A stretch of 64,000 bases of DNA from Leifsonia xyli. GTDB lineage: Bacteria > Actinomycetota > Actinomycetes > Actinomycetales > Microbacteriaceae. The stretch spans positions 620,001 through 684,000 of the forward strand of contig QFQR01000001.1 of the NCBI GenBank assembly GCA_003243275.1, given 5' to 3'. The notes beneath the pieces were generated by a model that searched no databases, was not told the DNA's origin, and worked only from the letters and a program-made list of their open reading frames with translations. Below, piece by piece: positions 48,583 through 57,914 of this stretch. Positions within the stretch are counted from its first letter, which is position 1; every line of letters begins with the position of its first letter. A program made the position numbers and the translations under genes.

Positions 48583-48611
48583 AGCGAGCTACCGAGCTGC
48601 TCCACCCCGCG
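48538..48611 (-). tRNA. Initiator tRNA-fMet (anticodon CAT)
   Basis: On the minus strand the gene begins CGCGGGGTGGAGCAG, with anticodon arm CTGGGCTCATAACCCAG and T-arm GCAGGTTCAAATCCTGT. Initiator marks are present: the unpaired C1 against A72, and three consecutive G-C pairs in the anticodon stem. CCA is not encoded. Its 3' half is duplicated 1.85 kb away, so it served as an integration site. Confidence 0.95.
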
Positions 48612-48726
48612 GCACAAGGAATGAGCCTAGCACGGATGCGGGAGGGGTGTTGACGAGGGCCGCGAGGGGGTCGCGAGACGCGTCGCTGCGCGGCGCTCCT
48701 CGACCGCCCGGGAGCGGGGCGACGGG

Positions 48727-49599
48727 TCAGACGCGGGTCGCGGCGAGGGAGTAGCCCAAGGGGAGCCAGCGCTCGGCTGGCCAGCCCCACAGGCCGTCGC
48801 TGATCTCCTCAAGCGTTCGGAACATGCGCCACGGCACGGCGTCGTGCTCGTGATAGAAATCGAGGCGCAGGCCCGCATCGAGCAGCGCGGTCAGCACGTC
48901 GCCGATCGGGTGCGTCCACTCCCAGGTGACGCTGTTGCGCACGACCGCCTCGGCATCCGCGTAGTCGTCGCCCTCGTCCACGATGTCGGGGCGACCGTCG
49001 CCGAAGTACTCGTAGCGCAGTTCGGGCATGCCCTCCCCCGACGTCGGATCCTCGTGCGCGAACGCCGCGGGATGCCCGTCGGCGAAATACAGGCGGCCGC
49101 CCGGCTTGAGGAACCAGGCGATGATGCGCGCCCACTCGGCGACATCCGGCAACCAGCCGATCGTGCCCCACGTCGTGTAGACGACGTCGAAACCGCCCGG
49201 CTCGGGCAGCAGATGGCGTGCGTCGTAGATGTTCCCGTGCACGAAACGCGCCCGCTCGGTCAGCCCCAGCTCGGCGGCGACCAGGCGCGCCTCCTCGACG
49301 GCGGGCATCGAGAAATCGAGTCCCACGACCTCCGCGCCGCGCTGGGCGAAGACGAGCGTGTCCTGCCCGAAGTGGCACTGCAGATGCAGCACCCGGAGAC
49401 CGTTCCAGCCCTCCGGCGCGAGCACGGGCAGCTCCGATTCCTCCATCGGCGTCATGAACCGCCCCCGGCCCTCCCGCAGCGCGGTGCGGTCGTACATGGG
49501 AGCTGCGACGTGGATCGGCACGAGCTCGTCCCACCGCGCACGGTTGCGTTCGAGCCACTCGCCCGCCCGCGGGTCGACCCGCTCCGACCGCTCCGCCAT
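48727..49599 (-). CDS. Class I SAM-dependent methyltransferase
   Basis: A 290-residue protein. Motif I is LRVLHLQCHFGQDTLVFAQRGAEVVGLDFS, the acidic residue after strand 2 is in GLDFS, and FDVVYTTWGTIGWL marks the next strand. The N-terminal NRARWDELVPIHVAAPMYD and the Trp/Tyr-rich later half (YEYFGDG, DFYHEHDAVPW) fit a widespread actinobacterial group of small-molecule methyltransferases. Acceptor unknown. It overlaps the UPF0182 gene by 1 bp (TGATG), so the two are coupled. Confidence 0.88.
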   Translation of the reverse strand: MAERSERVDPRAGEWLERNRARWDELVPIHVAAPMYDRTALREGRGRFMTPMEESELPVLAPEGWNGLRVLHLQCHFGQDTLVFAQRGAEVVGLDFSMPAVEEARLVAAELGLTERARFVHGNIYDARHLLPEPGGFDVVYTTWGTIGWLPDVAEWARIIAWFLKPGGRLYFADGHPAAFAHEDPTSGEGMPELRYEYFGDGRPDIVDEGDDYADAEAVVRNSVTWEWTHPIGDVLTALLDAGLRLDFYHEHDAVPWRMFRTLEEISDGLWGWPAERWLPLGYSLAATRV

Positions 49600-52505
49600 C
49601 AGCCGGCCGCGACGATCGCGGCCTCGACGGCCTTCTGCATCCGCTGGTCGGCCTCCGCGGCGGCCACCAGGTCGCCCTTCGCGTAGGCGGCCGTGCGGTC
49701 GGAGAGCGCCTTCTGGTAGTCCTTCAGCGCCTGCTGCAGGGCCGCGTTGTCGGTCGTGGAACCCGAACCGCCATCGGTGCCCGTGCCGCCTCCGCTGCCG
49801 TCGGTGCCGCCACCGTCGGTGCCTCCGCCATCCGGCTGATCGGTTCCGGTGCCCGCGTCACCGCCGGATGCGCCGGAGTCGCCGCCGAAGATGGTGTCGA
49901 GCGCGCCGTCGAGCGTGTCGTCGAACGCCACCTTGTCGCCGAACGCCACCAGCACCTTCCGCAGCAGCGGGTAGCTCGTCTCGCCCGTGGAGGCGACATA
50001 GACCGGCTGCACGTACAGCAGACCGCCGCCCACCGGCACCGTCAGCAGGTTGCCGCGCGTCACCTTGCTGCCCTGCTGGTTGAGCAGGTTGAGCTCGGTC
50101 GCCACCGTCGTGTTCGAGTTGAAGTTCGACTGCACCTGACCTGGCCCCGGAACCGTGTCCTGGGTCGGCAGGGTCAACAGGGTGAGCTTGCCGTAGTCCT
50201 TGCCCGCATCCGCGTTCGCCGTCAGGTAGCCGGTGAGCACGCTCTGACCCGCGTCGTTCGCCTGCCTCTTCGGGATGTAGGTCGAGTAGATCGAGAACGC
50301 CGGATTGTCGGTGCCCGGCACCTGCATCGTCAAATAGTAGGGCGGTTGCGCGACCCCGGTGCTCTGGGTCGGGTCCTCCGGCGTCGCCCAGGCGTTGTCA
50401 CCCGAGTAGAAGGTGCCCGCGTCGTCGACGTGGTAGGTCTGCAGGATCGCGCGCTGCGCCTTGAACAGGTCGGCCGGGTACCGCACGTGGGAGGTGAGCT
50501 GCTCGCTCATCGCCGAAGCGGGCTTGAGGGTCGACGGGAAGATCTTCTGCCAGGTCTTCAGCAGCGGATCCTCGGTGTCCCAGGCGTACAGCGTGACCGA
50601 TCCGTCGTAGGCGTCGACCGTGGCCTTCACCGAGTTGCGGATGTAGTTGATGTCGTCGAGCGGATACTGCGGGCTCGGCGTGTAGGTGTCGGCGATCGTC
50701 GACGACAGCTGCTGGATGCTCGAATACGGGTAGTCGGCGGTGGTCGTGTAGCCGTCGACGATCCACACGATCCGCCCGTCGACGATCGCCGGGTAGGTGT
50801 CGGTGTCGAGGGTCAGATACGGCGCGACCTTCTTCACGCGATCGAGCGGATCGCGGTCGTAGAGGATCTGCGACTTGTCGGTCACGGCATCCGAGAGCAG
50901 GAGGTCGGCGGACTGGAACTTGACCGCGTAGGCGAGCTTCTTCACGACGTTGTCGAGCAGCGGCCCGCCGTTTCCGTCGAAGGTGGTCGTGGCCGCGTTG
51001 GCGTCGCTCGCCTCGCCACCGGCGCGCGGGTAGTCGATCTCGATCGGGGTCGCCCCCTCGGGGGCGCCCACGATCGAGTAGGCGGGAGAGTTCTCGCCGA
51101 AGTAGATCTGCGGCTTGAAGTCGCCGAGTGCGCCGGTCGACGGGATGCCCGACTCGAGGAACTCGGGCGAACCGTCGGAGGCGCGCTTGTTGCCGTAGGC
51201 GGCGACCACGCCGTAGCCGTGGGTGTAGACCAGGGTGTTGTTGTACCAACCCTGGTTGCTCTGGCCCGCCTGGTTCAGCTCGCGCACCGCGATCACCGTG
51301 TCCTGGCTCTGCCCGTCGACCTGGTAGCGGTCGACGTCGAGGTGGGTCGCGAACTGGTAGTACTGCTTGACGCGCTGGAGCTGACGGAAGGTCGGGCTCA
51401 CGATCGCGGGGTCGAGGATGCGGATGCTGGCCGTGGTCTGCGCGTCCTCACGCAGCTGCCCCGCTGTCGCCGTGGTGACCGCGTCGTAGGGCACGACGTC
51501 GAGGTTGTCGAGCCCGTACGCGGCGCGCGTCGCATCGATCGAGCGCTGGATGTACTGCGCCTCGACCTGCTTCGCGTTGGGGTCGACGGTGAGCCGCTGC
51601 ACGATGGCGGGGTAGATGGTGCCGACCACGAGGCTCGACACGATGAGCAGCGCCGCACCGATGAGCGGCAGCCGCCAGCGGCCGATGGCCGCCGTCACGA
51701 GGAAGAGCACCGCCACGAGCACGGCGATCCCCGCGACGATCACGCGCCCCGGGATGCCGGCGTTCACATCCGTGTAGGTGGCACCGGTGACGGCTCCCGT
51801 GTCATCGGTGAGGGTCGCGAACTGGTCGAGCCAGATGCTCACCGCCTGCAGCGCCACGTAGACGGCGGCCGTGATGGCGATCTGGATGCGCGCCGCGCGC
51901 GTCACGCGCACCTCGCGTCCGTTGATGCGGATGCCGCCGTAGAGGTAGTGCGTCGCGATCGCCGCGATGCCGGCGATCAGCACGATCGCCGACGCGTAGG
52001 CGACCAGCCCGCGGTAGAAGGGCAGCTCGTAGACGTAGAACGACACGTCGAGGCCGAACTGCGGGTCGACCTTGCCGAACTCGGTGCGGTTGAGGAACTG
52101 CAGCACCGTCGCCCAGCGGGCGGCCGTGGAGACGCCCACGAAGAGCCCGAGCAGCGCCGGAACACCGATCATCGCCAGGCGCCGCAGCGGCTCGATCACC
52201 TGCTGGTAGCGGTCGAGCTGCGAGTTGAGCTTCTGATAGAGCGGCCGCGAGCGGAAGGCGACGAAGATGCTCACCCACATGGTGAGCGCCATCGCCGCGA
52301 AGCCGATGAGGAAGAGCACCGCGATCGCCCACCACTGGGTGGTGAGCACCGAGAGGTAGCCGAGCTGGTCGAACCAGAGCACGTCGGCGTAGAGGTAGGC
52401 GAAGCCCATGAACCCGACGACGAGCACGGCGAGGATCGCGACGACGATCGCGACGGTGCTGCGTCCACGAGAACGGACGTCGGAAGGGCTGCTGGCGGAT
52501 GTCAC
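49599..52505 (-). CDS. UPF0182-family large membrane protein
   Basis: A 968-residue protein with seven N-terminal membrane helices (within residues 1-320) and a large external part; the conserved region around QAAGQSNQGWYNNTLVYTHGYGVVAAYGNK and the NSPAYSIVG segment mark UPF0182. The C-terminal 120 residues are a Gly/Asp/Thr-rich linker and a helical end (LQQALKDYQKALSDRTAAYAKGDL). The start is a GTG with AGGAG upstream. The family is found in nearly all actinobacteria and its function is not known; an envelope role is likely from the topology. Confidence 0.92.
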   Translation of the reverse strand: MTSASSPSDVRSRGRSTVAIVVAILAVLVVGFMGFAYLYADVLWFDQLGYLSVLTTQWWAIAVLFLIGFAAMALTMWVSIFVAFRSRPLYQKLNSQLDRYQQVIEPLRRLAMIGVPALLGLFVGVSTAARWATVLQFLNRTEFGKVDPQFGLDVSFYVYELPFYRGLVAYASAIVLIAGIAAIATHYLYGGIRINGREVRVTRAARIQIAITAAVYVALQAVSIWLDQFATLTDDTGAVTGATYTDVNAGIPGRVIVAGIAVLVAVLFLVTAAIGRWRLPLIGAALLIVSSLVVGTIYPAIVQRLTVDPNAKQVEAQYIQRSIDATRAAYGLDNLDVVPYDAVTTATAGQLREDAQTTASIRILDPAIVSPTFRQLQRVKQYYQFATHLDVDRYQVDGQSQDTVIAVRELNQAGQSNQGWYNNTLVYTHGYGVVAAYGNKRASDGSPEFLESGIPSTGALGDFKPQIYFGENSPAYSIVGAPEGATPIEIDYPRAGGEASDANAATTTFDGNGGPLLDNVVKKLAYAVKFQSADLLLSDAVTDKSQILYDRDPLDRVKKVAPYLTLDTDTYPAIVDGRIVWIVDGYTTTADYPYSSIQQLSSTIADTYTPSPQYPLDDINYIRNSVKATVDAYDGSVTLYAWDTEDPLLKTWQKIFPSTLKPASAMSEQLTSHVRYPADLFKAQRAILQTYHVDDAGTFYSGDNAWATPEDPTQSTGVAQPPYYLTMQVPGTDNPAFSIYSTYIPKRQANDAGQSVLTGYLTANADAGKDYGKLTLLTLPTQDTVPGPGQVQSNFNSNTTVATELNLLNQQGSKVTRGNLLTVPVGGGLLYVQPVYVASTGETSYPLLRKVLVAFGDKVAFDDTLDGALDTIFGGDSGASGGDAGTGTDQPDGGGTDGGGTDGSGGGTGTDGGSGSTTDNAALQQALKDYQKALSDRTAAYAKGDLVAAAEADQRMQKAVEAAIVAAG

Positions 52506-52599
52506 GTGGGGCGCTCCTGCGGGTCAGCGGGGCAAGGGACCCCGGCGGCTCCCGCCCATCCTATGGGCGCGCTGCTGGAGAGGCTCTGGGAACGGCGAC

Positions 52600-53691
52600 T
52601 CAGCGGCAGCGCGCGAAGCCCTCGGTCGAGGCGCCCGTGCCGATCGCGCGGGTGACGGCGATGGCGTCGTCGAGCGTCGCGACCGAGAACACCTGCAGGC
52701 CGTCGGGGATGTGCCCGACCACCTCGTCGCAGTTGCCGGCAGGCGCGAGGAACCACTCGGCCCCCGCATCCCTGGCCCCGAACATCTTCTGCCGGATGCC
52801 GCCGATCCGCCCGACCTCGCCCGCAGCGTCGATCGTGCCGGTGCCCGCGATGTGCGCGCCGCCGGTGAGCGCGCCGGGCGTCAGCAGGTCGTAGATGCCG
52901 AGCGCGAACATCATGCCCGCGCTCGGGCCGCCGACGTCTTGCAGGTTGATGTCGACCTGGAACGGGAACTGGTAGCTCTCGGTCGGGGCGATCCCGATCA
53001 CGGGCCTGTCATCGGATGCCGAGCGCGCGGCGGTCGTGACGGTGACGGTCTGCGGGGTGCCGTCGCGGCGGATGCCGAGCTCGAGCGCGCTGCCGACCCC
53101 GGCATCCGCGATCGCCGCGCGCAGCTCAGACTCGGTCGTGACGGCGACGCCGCCCACCGTGAGCAGCTCGTCGCCCTCCTGCAACACGCCGTTCGACGGG
53201 CCGTCCGGAGAGACCAGCCCCACCCCGACCGTCGAGTCGTAGGAGATCTCGAGCTGGCTGAGCGCCGCGGCGACCGCGGACTGCTGCGACTGCTGCATGT
53301 CGACGGCGCTCTGCTCGTCGGCCTCATCCTCCGTCTCCCCCATCGGGAAGACGGCGTCGAGCGGAAGGATCGCGCGCGTCGGATCGAACCAGGCACCGAT
53401 CACCTGGAACCAGTCGAGCGGGTTCTCGCGCGAGCCGTCGAGGTAGACCGTGAGCAGGTCGAGCCGCCCGTCGGTGGGATAGGTGGTGGCGCCGTCGATC
53501 GCGATCACCGGCACCTCCTGACGGTCGCGCAGGGTCGTGCCGAGGGTGTCGTACACCGGGCCGGGGCGCTCGACCGCGTAGGGCGTCGGCGAGATACCGA
53601 CCAGCAGCGTGGCCAGCACGGCGAGCAGCACGAGCCCCTGACCGACCAGCCGGCGTCGCGACTCGCGATCACCCTCCGGGGCTGTCCTCAC
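52600..53691 (-). CDS. PDZ and Lon-type (S16) serine protease, YlbL-like
   Basis: A 363-residue protein. One N-terminal membrane helix (VLLAVLATLLVGI), a PDZ domain in the middle (DGPSNGVLQEGDELLTVGGVAV) and a C-terminal Lon protease domain with catalytic Ser in VGGPSAGMMFALGIYD and Lys in GGIRQKMFGARDAGAEWFL. This is the YlbL group, membrane-anchored proteases that process extracytoplasmic proteins (in Bacillus involved in the SOS-checkpoint turnover of YneA). GTG start with GGAGG. It is divergent from the DUF2342 gene. Confidence 0.92.
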   Translation of the reverse strand: MRTAPEGDRESRRRLVGQGLVLLAVLATLLVGISPTPYAVERPGPVYDTLGTTLRDRQEVPVIAIDGATTYPTDGRLDLLTVYLDGSRENPLDWFQVIGAWFDPTRAILPLDAVFPMGETEDEADEQSAVDMQQSQQSAVAAALSQLEISYDSTVGVGLVSPDGPSNGVLQEGDELLTVGGVAVTTESELRAAIADAGVGSALELGIRRDGTPQTVTVTTAARSASDDRPVIGIAPTESYQFPFQVDINLQDVGGPSAGMMFALGIYDLLTPGALTGGAHIAGTGTIDAAGEVGRIGGIRQKMFGARDAGAEWFLAPAGNCDEVVGHIPDGLQVFSVATLDDAIAVTRAIGTGASTEGFARCR

Positions 53692-53774
53692 CTGATCCTC
53701 CGTGTTCGCTGCGGGCGCAGCCCAGACGGGGTCAGCCTAAGCCAATTCCCCGGTGCCGCCCTGGGAGGGGCGAC

Positions 53775-53787
53775 TACCGTGGAGCGC
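53775..53787 (+). promoter_or_regulatory. Leaderless -10 box for the DUF2342 gene
   Basis: TACCGT at 53775-53780, seven bases, then ATG at 53788. Confidence 0.6.
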
Positions 53788-55152
53788 ATGGCAGATGAGC
53801 CCCGCGACCCCTTCTCCGACGGGTCGGAACAGCAGCCGGGCGAGGAGTTCCGCGAGATGCTGCGCGACTTCCTGGCGGGCAACTCCGACCTCGACCCGGC
53901 GCAGCTCGCGAGCGCCGCCGGGCTGCCCGCCGACCCGGAGCTCGTGCAGCGCCTCATCGGCCAGCTGCAACAGGCGCTCCAGCACTCGGGCGACGGCATC
54001 GACTGGGCGCTCGCGAAGGAGCAGGCCACCGCCCTCGCCTCACGCTCCGCGGTGCCCTCGACCCCGGCCGAGGTCTCCGCCCTCGAACAGGCGCTGCATG
54101 TCGCGGCGCTCTGGCTCGACGAGACCACCGACATCGCGAGCCTCACCGCCGAGCCCACCCTGCTCACCCGGGCGGGTTGGGCGGAGGCCACCATGCCGGT
54201 GTGGATCCAGCTCGCCGAGCCGGTCGCGACCTCGATCGCGGATGCGCTCACGCGCGTGCTCGAAGAACAGGCACCCGAAGAGCTCACGAACATGCTCGGC
54301 GACGCGGGGCGCATCATGCGCAACGTCGGGGGCACGCTGTTCGCGATGCAGCTCGGCCAGGTGGTCGGGCAGCTCGCGCAGGAGGTGGTCTCGGGCGGCG
54401 ACATCGGCATCCCGCTGCTGGACGGCGACCAGCGCCAGGCCGCGCTGGTGCCGCAGAACATCGACGGCTTCGCCGAGGGTCTCGAGATCCCCGCGGACGA
54501 GGTGCGGCTCTACCTCGCGGTGCGCGAGTTGGCCCATGCGCGGCTGTTCCGGCACGCGAAGTGGCTGCGGCTGCACCTGCTCACCCAGATCACCGACTAC
54601 GCGCGCGGCATCCGCATCGACACCGGGCCGCTCGAGGAGCTCGCGGCCGACTTCGACCCGCAGAACCCCGAGTCGCTGCGCGAGGCGATGACGAGCGGCA
54701 AGCTGATCCCGCCGAAGACCGAGGAACAGCTCGCGGCACTGCGTCGGCTCGAGACGATGCTCGCGCTCATCGAGGGCTGGGTCGACGTCGTGACGGCGCA
54801 GGCCACCGGGCGCCTGCCCAGCTCGGGCGCCATCGCGGAGATGGTGCGCAGGCGCCGCGCCGCGGGCGGCCCCGCCGAGTCGGCGTTCGCGAGCCTCATC
54901 GGGCTGGAGCTGCGGCCCCGACGCCTGCGCGAGGCGGCCGCCATGTGGCAGGCCGTGACGGATGCCGCCGGCGCCGCCGACCGCGACGCGCTCTGGGCGC
55001 ATCCGGACATCGTGCCGAGCGACGCCGACATCGACGACCCGACCCTGCTCATCGCCCGGCTCACGGGTGCCGAGCCCGAGCAGGACGACGTCGACCGTGC
55101 CCTGCAGGAGCTGCTCGACGACTCGACCGGCGAGCGCCCCACCGAGGACTGA
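53788..55152 (+). CDS. DUF2342 family (putative zinc-dependent metalloprotease/hydrolase)
   Basis: A 454-residue mostly helical protein. The stretch LYLAVRELAHARLFRHAKWLRLHL has the H-containing signature of this family (REXAHxRLF), related in layout to HExxH metallopeptidases, and is followed by IEGWVDVVTAQA with a possible third ligand Glu. The N-terminus is acidic and disordered, the C-terminus likewise. The family is actinobacterial and its activity is not firmly shown. The frame extends upstream but is antisense to the YlbL-like gene. Confidence 0.88.
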   Translation: MADEPRDPFSDGSEQQPGEEFREMLRDFLAGNSDLDPAQLASAAGLPADPELVQRLIGQLQQALQHSGDGIDWALAKEQATALASRSAVPSTPAEVSALEQALHVAALWLDETTDIASLTAEPTLLTRAGWAEATMPVWIQLAEPVATSIADALTRVLEEQAPEELTNMLGDAGRIMRNVGGTLFAMQLGQVVGQLAQEVVSGGDIGIPLLDGDQRQAALVPQNIDGFAEGLEIPADEVRLYLAVRELAHARLFRHAKWLRLHLLTQITDYARGIRIDTGPLEELAADFDPQNPESLREAMTSGKLIPPKTEEQLAALRRLETMLALIEGWVDVVTAQATGRLPSSGAIAEMVRRRRAAGGPAESAFASLIGLELRPRRLREAAAMWQAVTDAAGAADRDALWAHPDIVPSDADIDDPTLLIARLTGAEPEQDDVDRALQELLDDSTGERPTED

Positions 55153-55174
55153 GCCCCGCCCCTGAGCCGCGGGG

Positions 55175-56095
55175 TCAGCCCACGGGCGCCCAAGGCTCGG
55201 TGACGTAGCGTCGCATCCAGGCGAGCGGCTCGACGAAGGTGCTGCCCTCGATGATGCTCAGGTGCAGGTGCGCACCCGTGCTGTCGCCCGTGCTGCCGAC
55301 GCGGCCGATCACATCCCCGCGCTTGACGACCGTGCCGACCGGCACGTTCGACCCGCTGATCATGTGCGCGTAGCCGCTGTAGACCGTCTGCCCGTCGATC
55401 TCGTGCTGGATGACGACGTAGGTGCCCCAGCCCTCCATCGGCCGCGACACCACGACGCCGTCGGCGATCGCCTGGATGGGGTCGCCGTAGCCGGGCGTGA
55501 AATCGATCCCCGAATGGTTGGTCGAGCATCCCGCGCACGGGGCGCTGCGACCGCCGAAGTAGCTCGAGATGGGCGTGTTCGGGTCGATGGGCCATTGCAC
55601 GGGGGTGAAGTAGCTGAGATCGAACTCGTCACGCGCCATCGTCTGCGGCACCGACAGCTCCGCCTCGGCGAGCTGCGCGGCGCTGAGCGTGAGCTCCTGG
55701 CCCGCCACGACGACGACAGGCTGGGCCAGCGTCGTGGCCGAGGCCGGCAGATTGTTCACGACGAGGAACGCCATGCTGAGCAGCACGGTGCTGGCGGCGA
55801 GCTGCCTGCGGCTCAACTGCCGGAAGATGCCGAGCGGTGGGTGCAGCAGCTGTGCGGTGTTCGGAACGGCCGAGGCCGGGGATGCGCGATGTGCGCGGTG
55901 ACGCGGGTGGGGCACGGAGTCGGGTCTTTCGGGTGTTCTGTCCCGCGGGGCGGGAGAGCGCTGCTGCGCGCCGTCGGATCGGGTGGGCCGTGTATCGGGC
56001 GGATTGTTGCGGTGGAGTCGATCGCACCGGGCCGCCCGGGCCGAAATCCACGGTGCCCCAGCTTCCTGGCAGAAGCCTGGCATCCGCCTCCGCAT
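55175..56095 (-). CDS. M23-family (LytM) metallopeptidase, cell-wall hydrolase
   Basis: Up to 306 residues. A hydrophobic helix (STVLLSMAFLVVNNLPASA, about 97-115) precedes an external LytM domain with the zinc ligands HSGIDFTPGYG (H-x3-D) and HLHLSI (HxH), and the GDVIGRVGSTGDSTGAHLHL core. It should cut peptide bridges of peptidoglycan or act as an activator. The N-terminal 60 residues are poor in structure, and the start is unclear: ATG at 56095 has no good ribosome site, and GTG at 55915 is an alternative. Confidence 0.85.
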   Translation of the reverse strand: MRRRMPGFCQEAGAPWISARAARCDRLHRNNPPDTRPTRSDGAQQRSPAPRDRTPERPDSVPHPRHRAHRASPASAVPNTAQLLHPPLGIFRQLSRRQLAASTVLLSMAFLVVNNLPASATTLAQPVVVVAGQELTLSAAQLAEAELSVPQTMARDEFDLSYFTPVQWPIDPNTPISSYFGGRSAPCAGCSTNHSGIDFTPGYGDPIQAIADGVVVSRPMEGWGTYVVIQHEIDGQTVYSGYAHMISGSNVPVGTVVKRGDVIGRVGSTGDSTGAHLHLSIIEGSTFVEPLAWMRRYVTEPWAPVG

Positions 56096-56238
56096 CCCGT
56101 GGGAGCCTCCGGAGGCGGCAAACGCGCGGGGAACACACGGTCAACTCACCGGCCACCCCCTTGCCGCATCCCGGTGGGCGGACGTTCAATGGGAGGTATC
56201 CCCCGAACGAGGGCCTGGTCGAGATTGGGGCGGAAGTC

Positions 56239-56460
56239 ATGCATCTGACGATCGAGTCGCCGATGACCCGAACCGAGGTGGATGTCGAGCGGGTGCTCGA
56301 CGACGTGCACCGGGTGCGAAGTGCCGGGCGGGTGCTCGGATATGTGCTCGAGACGGGAGCGGTGTTCGTGACGCTGCGCGGGGACATCTTCAACACCTCC
56401 GTCGAGGTCGGCCAGTCCTACGACCTCGACACCGCGGTGCGCATCCTCATCTCCCGCTGA
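56239..56460 (+). CDS. Small protein of unknown function
   Basis: A 73-residue protein beginning MHLTIESPMTRTEVDVERVLDDVHRVRSAGRVLGYVLETG. It looks like a small alpha/beta domain with a helix and two strands, no cysteines, no signal peptide. The GC pattern is that of a real gene. A GGGGCGGAAG stretch precedes the ATG. It lies 20 bp before the acyltransferase gene on the same strand, which has its own promoter. No family recognised. Confidence 0.6.
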   Translation: MHLTIESPMTRTEVDVERVLDDVHRVRSAGRVLGYVLETGAVFVTLRGDIFNTSVEVGQSYDLDTAVRILISR

Positions 56461-56468
56461 GGGGTCGC

Positions 56469-56480
56469 TACAGTGTGTTG
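56469..56480 (+). promoter_or_regulatory. Leaderless -10 box for the acyltransferase gene
   Basis: TACAGT at 56469-56474, six bases, then GTG at 56481. Confidence 0.6.
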
Positions 56481-57914
56481 GTGACGACGGCGCACTCCGA
56501 CCGAGCCGGCATCGACCTCGAGCGCCGCGACCTCACCCTCGACCTCGCGAGGGTGTTCTGCGTGCTGCTCGTCGTGGTCGTGCATCTGCTGTTCGTCGGG
56601 GTGGGGCCGGGTTCCGACGGTGGCATCGCGATCAGCCGCCCGCTCGAGGAGCAGCCGTGGTTCTGGATCGCGACCTGGTTCGGTCAGGTGATGCCGCTGT
56701 TCTTCGTCGTCGGCGGCTTCGCCACGGCGACCGCGCTGCGCAGCGCCCGGCGCCGCGCCGAGGCGGCAAGCGATGCGCCGGGACTCGTCGCCCGCACCTT
56801 CGTGCACGCGCGCATCCAGCGGCTCGCCCGACCTGCTCTCCCGCTCTTCGTCACGCTCGCGCTCGCCCTCGGGATCGCGACCGCGCTCGGTGTGGACCCC
56901 GAGCTGCTGAGGTCGGTGGCGACCGGAGTCGGCAGTCCGCTGTGGTTCCTCGGCGCGTATCTGATCTGCCAGCTCGCGGCGCCGCTGCTGCTCGGATGGC
57001 ACGAGCGTGCGCCGTGGCGCACCGTGCTCGTGCTGCTCGCCGCGGTCGTCCTGATCGACGTGGCGCAGTTCACCGTGCCCGGCATCCCCGTCGACCCCGC
57101 GGGGATGAGCCTGCTCGGCTACCTCAACCTGCTCTTCGTCTGGCCGCTCGTGCAGCAGATCGGATTCTGGTACGCGGACGGCTGGTTCGCCCGGCGCGCC
57201 TGGTGGCAGCTCGTGCTGATCGCGGGGGTCTGCTGGGGAAGCCTCGTGCCGCTCACCAGCTGGGCACCGTACTCGGACGACATGCTCACCAACCTCAACC
57301 CGCCGACGCTGCCGCTCGTCGCGCTCGGCCTCGGACAGGCCGCCCTGCTGCAGCTGCTGAAGCCGCCGCTCACGGCCCTGATGCGCACGCGCGTCATGCG
57401 CGGCTTCGTCTTCGTGATCGGCGCGCGGCTCATGACGATCTACCTGTGGCATCTGCCGCTGATCCTGGCGATCGCGGGAGCGGGGCTGCTGCTCCCCGGA
57501 ATCGCACCCGCACCGGGCGACGCGAGCTGGTGGGCGACGAGGCCGCTCATCTACCTGCTCGTGATCGGCCTGCTCCTACTGCTGTCGCTCGTGCTCGGAC
57601 GATTCGAGCGGTCGGCTCCCGTGCTGCACGCGGGCGCGCTCGGAGTGCTCGCGGCCGCGGGCCTCGTCACCATCGTGCCGAGCGTCGTCATCACGATCAC
57701 CGGCCTCAGCCTCGTGCTCGCCGTCGCCGGCGCCGTCGGATACGCGGTGGCGGTGGCCCTGCTCGCGCGGGGTCAGAACCCGAAGTCGCCGCCGAAGTCC
57801 GCCGAGCCGAAGTCGGCATCCGTCGCGGGATCGGCGGAGGAGGCGTCGGTGGCGGATGCGTCTGCCGCATCCCACGGGAGGAACGCGCTCACGAGCGCCG
57901 AGCCGATCACGTAA
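56481..57914 (+). CDS. Acyltransferase-3 family membrane protein
   Basis: A 477-residue protein with about ten membrane helices. The N-terminal segment RRDLTLDLARVFCVLLVVVVHLLF has the R-x10-H arrangement (catalytic-type His) of acyltransferase-3 proteins, and MPLFFVVGGFATATAL and YLWHLPLIL are further conserved parts. Such enzymes transfer acyl groups to cell-surface glycans. The C-terminal 48 residues (from RGQNPKSPPKSAEPKS on) are low complexity and lie antisense over the end of the converging gene for 142 bp, so the native stop may have been lost. Confidence 0.82.
   Translation: MTTAHSDRAGIDLERRDLTLDLARVFCVLLVVVVHLLFVGVGPGSDGGIAISRPLEEQPWFWIATWFGQVMPLFFVVGGFATATALRSARRRAEAASDAPGLVARTFVHARIQRLARPALPLFVTLALALGIATALGVDPELLRSVATGVGSPLWFLGAYLICQLAAPLLLGWHERAPWRTVLVLLAAVVLIDVAQFTVPGIPVDPAGMSLLGYLNLLFVWPLVQQIGFWYADGWFARRAWWQLVLIAGVCWGSLVPLTSWAPYSDDMLTNLNPPTLPLVALGLGQAALLQLLKPPLTALMRTRVMRGFVFVIGARLMTIYLWHLPLILAIAGAGLLLPGIAPAPGDASWWATRPLIYLLVIGLLLLLSLVLGRFERSAPVLHAGALGVLAAAGLVTIVPSVVITITGLSLVLAVAGAVGYAVAVALLARGQNPKSPPKSAEPKSASVAGSAEEASVADASAASHGRNALTSAEPIT

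Noticed and set aside
50346..52655. Plus-strand open frame of 769 codons opposite the UPF0182 gene
   Set aside because: Antisense shadow of a conserved gene; composition is Arg/Asp/Val-rich and lacks any motif or start signal.
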